NCBI GenBank assembly: GCA_016703535.1
Contig: JADJBV010000001.1
Location: 2,232,001 to 2,296,000, forward strand
Length of the DNA: 64,000 bases
DNA from: Deltaproteobacteria bacterium
GTDB lineage: Bacteria > Myxococcota > Kuafuiibacteriia > Kuafuiibacteriales > Kuafuiibacteriaceae
Reading direction: 5' to 3'
Part shown: piece after piece, positions 39,201-46,842 of the stretch
Numbering within the stretch: position 1 is the first letter of the stretch
How the letters are laid out: each line of letters opens with the position of its first letter
Program-made: the position numbers and the translations under genes
The notes under the pieces: generated by a model
Told to the model about the DNA's origin: nothing
The model's input: only the letters and a program-made list of their open reading frames with translations
Databases searched by the model: none

Positions 39201-39361
39201 TGGATGGAAAGGTCGTGAAGAACGGCAGCCTGCTGGAGGTCGGCGATCAGCCGGTGCAGATCGAGGCCAACGCCCCGGGCTACGAGTCGGCCCGGGCCAC
39301 GGTGCAGCCCGGCTGGAGCAAGCCGGTGTTGTTGATGTTGCGCAAAGCCAAGCAGCCCTAG
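36230..39361 (+). CDS. Membrane pseudokinase with long disordered linker and PEGA-like end
   Basis: The protein has 1043 residues; ATG 36230 is chosen. Residues about 15-300 align with a Ser/Thr kinase fold, but the active site is gone: the ATP lysine of VAIK is Arg (FVLREL), HRD is HGD with the later Asn changed to His (HGDLVPHHVIV), and DFG is DPA (LRDPAAD). A Pro-rich linker of about 500 residues holds two copies of TQVVRDRIVPN. One transmembrane helix (LIGVAIGLGSVVVLASAGLF) lies near residue 825, followed by a long Pro-rich stretch and a PEGA-like final domain (ITIRVLPETATVLVDGKVVK). It probably acts as a scaffold or receptor. Confidence 0.85.
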   Translation: MSDLVEAPPVEALPEGARNVGPYTIVGAIGPGRRTFAHLAKDDGGVLFVLRELKTSVSLETFEAELKQSRGLAVGEPALPLLHAGSQSYAPHRAAVGESLGTILATVLKEARPIEIGIALTIAMGVADRLAQEPRPHGDLVPHHVIVGYDGVIHLRDPAADSYRERCQAASRRPYRSPEHVRADPLVAGSDVFVLGILLFELSTGRRLFDGPDERRELAILEAESPKPRELVGEAYPIELQLVLRKLLRPSPAGRFIDGRASKEALRLVAATRPDAGPSALAHWMRARFPERLARWTTLTGPLARPVSDLVAETTHPLPQERPFSRAKTQLSPRSPAPLSLESPALDTVRQRLEALGSPPVEASLKAEIEALKSRKRVDPSAHPATLTEEERPLLPTEVPELDPDPTEIADSPPGGTPSFERAATVTAEEPADQFHFESLFDPTIPKVRSKKPQSKPMPPLDQPLPELPSELGGPRSGPRTPLTKEPPPILSGEERPSSTVRTQLDEVVESTLTSGSFPPGFSRESLVDLSGLPPLSEAVEHAGERTPLDLELEVTRQDGGPRGLLPPRDSTLVDPLPARRPRPDPDAQLSEDLVLNEAPPSDRTDLVKDLAHGPAQRPAPSGRVPDTDDTIDDDSVLEHLSRDELAMMAQATDLPIPPSPPKAPPPPAKPPAPRPGPESTLRPEPAPLFKEAPPLDPGQRGPEQARLQTQVVRDRIVPNRSGPEPKGVPVERNIATQVVRDRIVPNDEGAVPDVEEWSRGAAPTAVLKERQAAARAPTAPLPRPSESSDNEDGVAIIPISDDELAAASKKRLIGVAIGLGSVVVLASAGLFLYRNTETEVEALVIPERPAMIEQKKVAPPTPPPVLIPTSTLGAPPTPPKVPPPTGKGAEAPQDPPPPEPNGRSPDTTAPALNDGEPAGGEVFVEPDPPPAQAKDPPRPPPARSRPRPPPREKRPALEKAPPPVDAPPPPEAAPAPITIRVLPETATVLVDGKVVKNGSLLEVGDQPVQIEANAPGYESARATVQPGWSKPVLLMLRKAKQP

Positions 39362-39368
39362 GCCGGAC

Positions 39369-40682
39369 TTAAAAGGCCCAACGAACGCCGACCCTCAAGG
39401 TGATGGAGGTGTCGCCCGCGCCGCCGGCCGGTCGGGCGCCGAGACCCTCGAAGCTGGAGTCGTAGGCCAACAGCCGCACCCCGGTCTCGACGGTGAGCTC
39501 CGGCAAAACCAACAGCCCCAGCTCGACCTGGACCAGGCCTCCCTTGGTCGACCCGTCCCCCAGGTAGGCCCCGGTGGCGATCGGCCCTTGGCCCAACACG
39601 AAGAGATAACGGCCCTCGGCGCTCAAGTTCGCCTGTTCGGTGATCGGGATGCTGAGGCCCAGGCCCGCCGCGAGGCTGTCGTAGCGGACCCCGGGCAGGT
39701 CGGCGTCCTGCGGGGACCCCAAGCCGAGCTGATAGTGATGAAAGGACACGGCGGGTACCAAACGGATCGACGCCGCCGGCAGCGCGATCCGATAGGCTGC
39801 CAAAAGTTCGAGCTCCAGGTGCTGCACCGGCGAGGTCGCGCCCCCCTCGGGCCGGGCGGCATCCACGAACACCGCCCTTCGCAGCTGGCCGCTCAACACC
39901 AAGGGGCGGAGGGCTTCCACCGCCGAGAAGGGCGCGAGCGAAACGCCCAAACCCAAGACGACGAAGGTGCCCGAAAAGGCCCGCAGGTCCCGGGTCCGGG
40001 GCTCCCGAAAACCGAGGGTTCGGCTTTCGATCCCCAGCTCGGCCCGCAGATCCAACGGAAGTTTGGGTGGAGCCACCGGCGCCGGCGCCGCGATCCTTGG
40101 CCCGGGGCGCGACGGCGGAGCGGCCGTGGTGCTGGTCGGGACCGGCGGCGGAGGAGGAGGCGGTGGTGGAGGCGGATCTTCACCGGAATCCGGAGGTGGA
40201 GGAGGTGGCGGCGGGGGTGGGGGTGGGCTCTTCGCCGCCGGCAGCAGGCCTTCGACCCACTCGTCCAACCGCGCTTCACCCCGGGGTGAAAGCCGACAAC
40301 CCTTGGCCGTACCCGTCGGCAACTTGGTCAGGCCCAGGAGGGTGCCCTTGGCCACGTCATAGGCCTCGAGGATCACCTTGTTGGGTGCGGCGGTCCCGAG
40401 GATCACCACCTCGGCGCCGACCGAACCCTTGCGGCTGCGCAAGACCTCGAGGAGGCCCTCGTAGGTCCGGGCATCGAGGCCTTGGCCTGCCTCTTTCCAC
40501 TCGATCACGGGGCGTTTGGCCTTGAGGACCAACTCTAGGGCTTCGCTACAGGCCGGGCCGCCTTTGCCGCGGAACGGAGCGATCGCCACGGTGGGCGCGG
40601 CCCAAGCCGGGGCCGCCACGAGCAACCCCAAAAAACCGACGAACACCCGCACCGGGGCGGATGCTAGATCCGGCCGCGCCAA
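39369..40682 (-). CDS. Outer-membrane-type protein with poly-proline hinge
   Basis: The protein has 437 residues; TTG 40682 is a tentative start. A signal peptide (VFVGFLGLLVAAPAWAAP) is followed by a TolB-like N-terminal domain (TVAIAPFRGKGG) that has two Cys. A hinge with two runs of eleven or twelve prolines joins it to a C-terminal half of alternating strands (LDLRAELGIESRTLGF, ASIRLVPAVSFHHYQLGLGS, TSITLRVGVRWAF). The last residues, VRWAF, end with the aromatic residue typical of barrels recognised by BamA. It is convergent with the pseudokinase gene. The family was not identified. Confidence 0.75.
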   Translation of the reverse strand: MARPDLASAPVRVFVGFLGLLVAAPAWAAPTVAIAPFRGKGGPACSEALELVLKAKRPVIEWKEAGQGLDARTYEGLLEVLRSRKGSVGAEVVILGTAAPNKVILEAYDVAKGTLLGLTKLPTGTAKGCRLSPRGEARLDEWVEGLLPAAKSPPPPPPPPPPPPDSGEDPPPPPPPPPPPVPTSTTAAPPSRPGPRIAAPAPVAPPKLPLDLRAELGIESRTLGFREPRTRDLRAFSGTFVVLGLGVSLAPFSAVEALRPLVLSGQLRRAVFVDAARPEGGATSPVQHLELELLAAYRIALPAASIRLVPAVSFHHYQLGLGSPQDADLPGVRYDSLAAGLGLSIPITEQANLSAEGRYLFVLGQGPIATGAYLGDGSTKGGLVQVELGLLVLPELTVETGVRLLAYDSSFEGLGARPAGGAGDTSITLRVGVRWAF

Positions 40683-40688
40683 CTTCCT

Positions 40689-40873
40689 AGTGCCTCAACC
40701 GCGTGAAGGTGGTCGGGTCCCGCGAAGGGATCATCGATTCTGGTCGCGTCGCGCCGGAAGGAGCATATCTGGCCATACGCGACTGAGGCGCCCGGAAGGG
40801 GCCCGAAGGGCCGACGCGAGGAGGAGCGATGAGACCGAGCGCGACCCGATCAGCTTCACGCGGTTGAGGCACT
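40689..40873. repeat. Long imperfect inverted repeat in intergenic region
   Basis: The arms 40689-40723 and 40839-40873 are inverted copies of AGTGCCTCAACCGCGTGAAG plus TG-TCGGGTC, with four mismatches over 35 bases. Weaker pairing continues inside. It is similar in size to the inverted repeat at 2652-2813 but unrelated in sequence. The open frames through it are not genes. Confidence 0.7.
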
Positions 40874-40904
40874 GGTGCCTCGGAGGGTGAAGCCGGGGTG
40901 CAAC

Positions 40905-42833
40905 TCAATTGCACAAGGCGATGGTGGTGATCGGCAGGTGGGGCGTGCCGACCCACGACAGATCCATGGCGCTGACGTAGACCGTGTCACCGCCCGCTTC
41001 GTCGGTGCGGTGATAGATGATCGTGTCGTCATCGTGGCCGGTCAACGTCCCGCACCCGGAGATCCCGGCGTAGGCGGTGGCCATTTGATCGCTATCGAGG
41101 AGGCCCGGGCCATCGAGCAGCGGCAACTCCTCCACCACGTTCCCCGCGTCGGCGTCGACCACCGGATTTTGGGTGGCGAAGGCGGGCGTGAACCAGGTGA
41201 CCGTCAGCCATCGTTGGGTGTTCGGGTTGTAGAAGCCGTACTCCCAACGTTTGCTGGAGCTGGCGGCGTCGGAGAGATCGATCTTGCCATCGGGCCGCAG
41301 CCCAAAGCCGATCACCTTGACGAACAACGCTCCGGGATCCGTGGCCGCGGCCAAGGTGCGGGCCTCGTCCAGGTGTTCTCGCATGGCCGTCGGGCGATAG
41401 GTGCCGGCGGCGGAGGTCCAGACCCGCACCGGGACCTTCGGCACCTCCAGCGCCTCCAGGCAGCTGTAGTCGCTGGGCACGGTCAAGGCGCCCAACTCCG
41501 CGATCGGCATGCTCACCAAGGCGGGCTGGAGGCGATTGCCGATCGGGTCCTCCACCACCGGCGCCAACATGACCTCGCCGTCGCCCAAGGTCGCCGGATC
41601 AACAGTCACCGACAGGGTGCCCCCGGCGGCGCTGCCCAAGGGGGTCGCTTGATCCAAGCGGTAGAGCCCGGCCGCGGTCCGTCGCACCGCCACCAGGCTG
41701 ATCCGCGAGATGCCCCGTGGGGAGCTGGCCTCGAGCTGAACGGTGAAGGGGCTGGTCAAGCCCGCCAGTTCGGTCGGCGTAAAGCGGGTGATGGTCGGCG
41801 GCGTCAACCCCAGCTGATAACTCACCGGTTGTTCGCTCACGAGCCCGCTCGGATCGACGGCCCGAAAGCGGACCGGGAAGTTGGCCTCCGGATCCTGCTG
41901 GCCGACCAACACCTGCTGCAGGGGCGCGCTCCGAAAAAGGCCCTGCCCGAGGCCGGTCAACAACAGGCTCCGGGGCGTCGCGCCCGACGGGGGCAACTCC
42001 AAGCTGGCGCTCGCCACCGTGCTGTTGTCGGTGATTTGGGCGGTGAAGCGGGCGTGACAGCCGAGCCGCGTGCCTTCGGCCGGGCCGTAGCTGACCAGGG
42101 TCGGCGGATCTCGATCGTCCACGGGGCAGGTGGCCGGGTTGCAGTCCTGATCGATGCCGTCGCTGCAGTCTTCGTCGGTGAGGCCCGGTCGGATCCGAGG
42201 GTCTCGATCGTCGCAGTCGGTCCCGGCTTCGCCGTAGGGCGGATCGGCCCGATCCACCCCGTCGCCGTCACAGTCCCGCAGGTCACCGCCCAACAGGATC
42301 GAGTAACTCCGGGCCATCACCGTCGGATCACATTCTTGGCCGTCAGGGATCCCGTCGCCGTCCGAGTCGCTCCGGGTCGGATCACTGCCGACCAAAAGTT
42401 CGTCCAACAACCCCAGGCCGTCGCCGTCGTCATCGCCGTGATCGGCGCCGCTCCCGATCGGGTCGAGGGGTTGGCTGAAGGTCGGCGTCGCCACCGCCCC
42501 TTGGGTCACCGTAAAACCGTCGGAGGTCAGGCGCCCCAAAAACCCCAAAGGCCCGCCAGCGCTCGGCCGGCCTCGAAACACCACCTCGAGCACGTATTCA
42601 CCAGGTTGGGCCGGGACGAAGCCCGAAAACGAGACGCCATCTTCCGCCCGGCTCAAGGCCTGTTCGTTCCCCCGGATCCCCGACCTTTGCACCAAGGTCA
42701 CGCCGGCCTCGAGGTCGCTGATGCGGGTCAAGGCCTGGCGCAACTTGGCGGGCGCCGAAACGTGGAGTTCACCTTCGCCACCACGGTGGCAGGCCACCAT
42801 CGCCAAAAGGGCCCACAACACCCGGGATCTCAT
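40905..42833 (-). CDS. Lipoprotein with EF-hand-like and MopE-type metal-binding motifs
   Basis: This 642-residue protein (ATG 42833) has GGAGG five bases upstream. Its signal ends in a lipobox (LLAMVAC, Cys near 15). Calcium-type DxDxDG loops (GDDDGDGLG, DSDGDGIPDGQE) occur near residues 135-165. A MopE-type Asp/Cys motif follows (TDCDDRDPRIRPG, then CSDGIDQDCN). The C-terminal 400 residues have beta-rich Ig-like stretches. The start overlaps the end of the PEGA gene (ATGA). It is likely on the cell surface. Confidence 0.85.
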   Translation of the reverse strand: MRSRVLWALLAMVACHRGGEGELHVSAPAKLRQALTRISDLEAGVTLVQRSGIRGNEQALSRAEDGVSFSGFVPAQPGEYVLEVVFRGRPSAGGPLGFLGRLTSDGFTVTQGAVATPTFSQPLDPIGSGADHGDDDGDGLGLLDELLVGSDPTRSDSDGDGIPDGQECDPTVMARSYSILLGGDLRDCDGDGVDRADPPYGEAGTDCDDRDPRIRPGLTDEDCSDGIDQDCNPATCPVDDRDPPTLVSYGPAEGTRLGCHARFTAQITDNSTVASASLELPPSGATPRSLLLTGLGQGLFRSAPLQQVLVGQQDPEANFPVRFRAVDPSGLVSEQPVSYQLGLTPPTITRFTPTELAGLTSPFTVQLEASSPRGISRISLVAVRRTAAGLYRLDQATPLGSAAGGTLSVTVDPATLGDGEVMLAPVVEDPIGNRLQPALVSMPIAELGALTVPSDYSCLEALEVPKVPVRVWTSAAGTYRPTAMREHLDEARTLAAATDPGALFVKVIGFGLRPDGKIDLSDAASSSKRWEYGFYNPNTQRWLTVTWFTPAFATQNPVVDADAGNVVEELPLLDGPGLLDSDQMATAYAGISGCGTLTGHDDDTIIYHRTDEAGGDTVYVSAMDLSWVGTPHLPITTIALCN

Positions 42834-43675
42834 CGCCCCTCCGTAAAACTGCGTTCGGCGTTGAGCATCACGTTGACGCCGGTGTTGGCGGGATCTTCGC
42901 CACTCGAAAGCAAGGCCACCGTGCCGACCGCGGCGCCGGCGACCACCACCGCGGCGCCGGTCCAGAACCACCAGGTCGCGTAGATCGGCGCGCTGGGCGT
43001 GGGCTCGAGGGTCACCGGGATGCTGGTGACCTTTCCGGACTGCACCACCACCCACCGCTCGAACGGTAAGTAGTCTTCGGCGACCACCCGCACCCGCCGG
43101 GCGCCGCTCGGGATCTGGCCCATCTGTCCGGCCGGGGTGGTGCCGCGGATCTGATCGTCCACGTAGATCGGCGCTCCGTCGGGCGCCCCCACCACCTCGA
43201 TCGCGCCGACGTGCGGCACGTTGGGCTCGAAGGCCCGCTCGATCATCGGCCCGACCAAGTCCAACAAGCCGAGGGGCTCACCTTGCCAGGTCTCGTTGAC
43301 CCGGCCCAAGGAGTCGGCCTTGGTTGCGTCGACCAAGGCCAAGGAGATCGCGTAACCGCTGTCGATCTTGCTGACCCGCCCTTGCACCAAAACGTCAGCG
43401 CCCAAGGCCCCGCCGATCTCGGCCAAACAACGTTCGTCGCTGCAACCGAGGAGCTGCCGCTGAACCTCCTTCTCGAGGAGGGCCCGCACGTCGTCGGGGG
43501 CGATGACCTTGGTCTTGGGGCGAGCCGCCAGCGCTTCTGCCAGGCGGTTGGTGAGTTGACGGCCGATGACCGGATCGGCGCCGCCTTCGACCACCATCTC
43601 CAGCACCGCGATCCGTTGGTCCGCGGGAGCCGGCGCGGCCCACAAGGTGGCCAAGGTCCAAGCAAAGGCCCACAT
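42830..43675 (-). CDS. PEGA-domain protein with TolB-like N-terminal domain
   Basis: This 281-residue protein begins with a signal-like stretch (MWAFAWTLATLWAAPAPADQ). Residues about 20-150 resemble the TolB/CsgG-type N-terminal fold (RIAVLEMVVEGGADPVIGRQ, GADVLVQGRVSKI). A PEGA domain near 160-230 has APIYVDDQIRGTTPAG. A C-terminal hydrophobic helix (WFWTGAAVVVAGAAVGTVAL) follows. The gene is coupled to the lipoprotein gene downstream by an ATGA overlap. Confidence 0.84.
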   Translation of the reverse strand: MWAFAWTLATLWAAPAPADQRIAVLEMVVEGGADPVIGRQLTNRLAEALAARPKTKVIAPDDVRALLEKEVQRQLLGCSDERCLAEIGGALGADVLVQGRVSKIDSGYAISLALVDATKADSLGRVNETWQGEPLGLLDLVGPMIERAFEPNVPHVGAIEVVGAPDGAPIYVDDQIRGTTPAGQMGQIPSGARRVRVVAEDYLPFERWVVVQSGKVTSIPVTLEPTPSAPIYATWWFWTGAAVVVAGAAVGTVALLSSGEDPANTGVNVMLNAERSFTEGR

Positions 43676-43701
43676 GGCCCGAGGCTACCGAAGCCCGAGG
43701 T

Positions 43702-44937
43702 TCAGGGACAGGGCTCGGTGGGGTCGTAGTCGAAGCGGGCGTGGAGCTGGTAGTACCCGCAGGCCGGCGCGCCGTTTCGGCTCTCGACGCGCACCTTCAC
43801 GTCCCGGGAGTCGTCGGCGCCGCAGGTCCCGCCCCACTTCACCGCCAACACGTAGGAGGAGACCTCCTGCTGCCAGTGACCGAGATCGCTGCACACCGTG
43901 GTCTGAGCGTTGACCTGGTTGCAGTCGGACGTGGTCGCCAGGCACACCCGGTAGTCGTCTTTTTGGGCGGCGTCCGAGACCTCGAGCTGGACCACCAGGA
44001 CAAAAGCACACTGGGAGGTCCCGGGCAGGCAGGCCCCGTGGCTTACCGTTTCGGCCCGGAAGCGATACCAATCCAGATCACCGATCGGGTGCACCGTGGG
44101 GAAGGTGGTCAGGTCCGCAGGATCCGAGACCGCCGGTGCGATCCAAGCGCCCCCATCGACGGCGTTGGGCAAACCTTCGGCGCTGGCGCAGGTGTCGTTG
44201 CTCTCGAAGGGATCGGCGCGCCACCCAAAGCCGGTGGCCGAGGTCCAGTCCAGCTCGCCGTCGCAGTCGTCGTCTTTGCCGTTGCAGACTTCGGTCGCGG
44301 CTTGGAGTTGCCCGACGCAGTCGCCCCAACGCCCGTTGGGATCGCAGGTGATCGTGCCGGCGGTGCACTCGCCGACGTCGGTGCCACAAGTTTGGGACTC
44401 ACCGGCCACACACTGGCAGCCCTCGTCGATCTGATCGTTGCAGTTGTCGTCGACGCCGTTGTTGCACAGTTCGGTGGGCGTGGGCTCGACCGCGCCCAAA
44501 CACCGTCCGCTCCAGGCCCCGTCGACGCACTGTTCGATGCCGGCCCGACAAGCGCCGGTGTCGACGCCGCAAGGACGGGTGCGGCCGTGCACGCAGTCGC
44601 AACCTTCGTCGGTGGTGCCGTCGCAGTTGTCGTCGCTGCCGTTGCAGGTCTCCAAGGTCGGCAGCGGCGCCGAACAGCCCTGCCAAACCCCGAGCACGCA
44701 GTCTTGGGTGCCGCCGCCACACTGGGAGCTGCACGGTTGGCGCAGGGGGCCCCCCGAAGGTCCTTCGTCGGTCTTGCCGTCGCAGTCGTCGTCGACGCCG
44801 TTGCAGATCTCAAGGCCGCTGGTCCCGGCGTTGGGCTCACACAAGAGATCCGGACCGACGTCGCTGCGGTCGACCACCGGATCGCCACAGGCGACCAGGG
44901 CCAGACACCACCACCACCCCTGGGCTCTACCCCACAT
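43702..44937 (-). CDS. MopE-type metal-binding-motif lipoprotein
   Basis: This 411-residue protein (ATG 44937) has a lipobox in LALVACGDP. Four or five MopE-type motifs follow (CNGVDDDCDGKTDEG, CNGSDDNCDGTTDEGC, CNNGVDDNCNDQIDEGC, CNGKDDDCDGELD), separated by Cys-rich stretches. The C-terminal third is beta-rich and without obvious repeats. Such motifs are proposed to bind calcium or copper. It precedes the PEGA gene by 26 bases and is divergent from the pseudokinase gene at 45010. Confidence 0.86.
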   Translation of the reverse strand: MWGRAQGWWWCLALVACGDPVVDRSDVGPDLLCEPNAGTSGLEICNGVDDDCDGKTDEGPSGGPLRQPCSSQCGGGTQDCVLGVWQGCSAPLPTLETCNGSDDNCDGTTDEGCDCVHGRTRPCGVDTGACRAGIEQCVDGAWSGRCLGAVEPTPTELCNNGVDDNCNDQIDEGCQCVAGESQTCGTDVGECTAGTITCDPNGRWGDCVGQLQAATEVCNGKDDDCDGELDWTSATGFGWRADPFESNDTCASAEGLPNAVDGGAWIAPAVSDPADLTTFPTVHPIGDLDWYRFRAETVSHGACLPGTSQCAFVLVVQLEVSDAAQKDDYRVCLATTSDCNQVNAQTTVCSDLGHWQQEVSSYVLAVKWGGTCGADDSRDVKVRVESRNGAPACGYYQLHARFDYDPTEPCP

Positions 44938-45009
44938 GCACCTACACTGCCCCGCCCTCCTTGGCCCCGGCATCCGCCCCCCTCCGTAGCGTGGTACGAT
45001 TCGAGGCCT

Positions 45010-45969
45010 GTGCCTGAGCCGGCAGAGCTCGCTTTTGGTCCCTTCGTGTTGGGGCCGACGATCGCCGCCCGCCGGCAGATCGAACTTTGCCAAGCGACCC
45101 TCTTTGGCCCGGATGGGACCCACCACCCGGTGGCGCTGCGACGGACTCGAGTCCTCGACGACGGCCCCAACGAGGCCTTGATCGGCCGGGCCCTCCACTA
45201 CGCGCTGCTGCGCCACCCCGCGATCGCCGAGGTCAAGGACCTGGGCACCCTGCACGGCCGCAGCTACATCGCCACCGAACTGATCAAGGGCCACAACCTG
45301 CTCCGGGTCCTCGCCCGGTGTGGCGCCCGCCGCATCGGCTTCCCCACCGACGTCGCGCTCTACATCGTCCGCACCATCTTGTTGGCGCTGGAACACGCCC
45401 ACAGCCGCACCGCCAAAGATGGGCGCCCGTTGCCGGTGATCCACGGCGATCTCGGCCACACCAACGTCCTTTTGACCTTGGACGGTGAGGTGCGGTTGAC
45501 GGACTTTGCGTTGGGGCTCGGCTCGACTCGCAAGCGCACCGAGGCCGGCACCAATCAAGGCCTCGGCAAAGGCTTCACCTCTTACTTGGCGCCCGAACAG
45601 ATCCGGGGCGAAGGGTTGCGCCCGGCCACCGATCTCTTCGCCGTCGGCATCCTGTTGTACGAGTTGGTGACCGGTCGGGTGCTCTTCACCGGTCCCCGGG
45701 AGGAGGCGCTCCTCGAGTTGGTGGGCGCGGGTCGCTACGAGGTGCCCTTGGATCGGCACCGCCCGGATCTGCACCCCCAGCTGGCGGCGATCATCCGGCA
45801 GGCCCTCGGAGCCGACCCCAGCACCCGGCCCCAAGAGGCCCGGGCGATGATCACCGCCATCGATCAGCTGCTCGAGAACGTCCGTTGTCAGGTTGGCCCC
45901 AACTTCTTGCGCAACCTGATGACCCGGCTCTTCGGCGGGCCCGAAGGTGGCCTCGAAGAAGCGGCGTGA
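45010..45969 (+). CDS. Soluble pseudokinase (degenerate Ser/Thr kinase)
   Basis: This 319-residue protein (GTG 45010, GAGG upstream) is little more than a kinase domain. The fold is evident (HGDLGHTNVLLTLDGEVRLT, YLAPEQIRGE, DLFAVGILLYELVTGR), but the catalytic residues are changed: VALK reads VALR, HRD reads HGD, and DFG reads DFA. The glycine loop is also absent. It probably binds ligands or partners without catalysis. It is at the head of a same-strand run with three envelope protein genes and shares a promoter region with the divergent MopE gene. Confidence 0.86.
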   Translation: MPEPAELAFGPFVLGPTIAARRQIELCQATLFGPDGTHHPVALRRTRVLDDGPNEALIGRALHYALLRHPAIAEVKDLGTLHGRSYIATELIKGHNLLRVLARCGARRIGFPTDVALYIVRTILLALEHAHSRTAKDGRPLPVIHGDLGHTNVLLTLDGEVRLTDFALGLGSTRKRTEAGTNQGLGKGFTSYLAPEQIRGEGLRPATDLFAVGILLYELVTGRVLFTGPREEALLELVGAGRYEVPLDRHRPDLHPQLAAIIRQALGADPSTRPQEARAMITAIDQLLENVRCQVGPNFLRNLMTRLFGGPEGGLEEAA

Positions 45970-46062
45970 GCCCTCGTCCGCCGCCCCCTGGACCCATGGC
46001 CGAGGCCCGGGCGAACGGGGCCCACGCACCGAACCCCAGCGTGACCCCGATCATGTTCCACG

Positions 46063-46842
46063 ATGGGATCGAGATCCGCCTTTCCGATCATGGGGTTACT
46101 GGTGGGTGCATGCAGTCCGACCGCCCACCTGGACCCACTCCCGCTGGAGACCCTCGAGGCCCAGCTGGCGGCCCCGACCGGGGCCTTGGAGGAGACCGAC
46201 GCCCTGGGCCTGGCCTACGCCATCTTGGGGACCGACGTGGCCTTGAGCGCCACCTTGGTCGCCGCCACCGAACTGCCGGGGGTCCGTCGGTCACCCCACT
46301 TCGCGCTCGTGGAGGTGGCGAGCTGCGGGCAACACGACGAACAGAAGATGATCGTCGACTACCCGTGCCTCGGTTTTCCCGCCGGCCAGCTGGGGATCGT
46401 CAGTGACTCGCTGACGCCGAACGAAAACGGCGACTACGAGTTGTCGCTGGAGGCGATCGATCTGGGCGCCGGGGCCGAGGTCGACGGCTCGGCCTTGATG
46501 CGGGTCGAGGGCGTCGCCAACCCCACCACCACCGAACGGGCCCTGCTTTCGCCGATCGCCCACCTCGAGGCCTTCCCGGAGCGCTTCGCCGAACTGAGCC
46601 GCGTGGGCCTGCGGATCGGCCTGACCCGGGGCGCCGAGGAGATCGAAGGGGTGGCCGAGATCTTGGGCGAGACCTTCAGCTTCCGCTTCACCGACACCAA
46701 CAGCCCGGCCGGCGCCCTGTATTCGGTGCGAGACGCGCGCAACCTCTGGACCTGCCGTTCGGAGCGGGACGGCCGCCAGATCTTGAAGAGCGAGTGCAAG
46801 ACGCCAGTGGGCCACGGCGACTTTGCAGTGTTGAGGTTCTGA
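46063..46842 (+). CDS. Lipoprotein of unknown function
   Basis: This 259-residue protein has a short signal ending in a lipobox (FPIMGLLVGACSP, Cys near 17). The body holds several acidic strands (VASCGQHDEQKM, DYELSLEAIDLGAGAEVDGS) and two Cys near the end (LWTCRSERD, KSECKTP). No family was recognised. The stop codon overlaps the ATG of the next gene (TGATG), so the two are coupled. Confidence 0.72.
   Translation: MGSRSAFPIMGLLVGACSPTAHLDPLPLETLEAQLAAPTGALEETDALGLAYAILGTDVALSATLVAATELPGVRRSPHFALVEVASCGQHDEQKMIVDYPCLGFPAGQLGIVSDSLTPNENGDYELSLEAIDLGAGAEVDGSALMRVEGVANPTTTERALLSPIAHLEAFPERFAELSRVGLRIGLTRGAEEIEGVAEILGETFSFRFTDTNSPAGALYSVRDARNLWTCRSERDGRQILKSECKTPVGHGDFAVLRF

Noticed and set aside
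43741..45009. N-terminal extension of the pseudokinase frame to 43741
   Set aside because: It is antisense to the MopE-type lipoprotein; GTG 45010 has a ribosome site.
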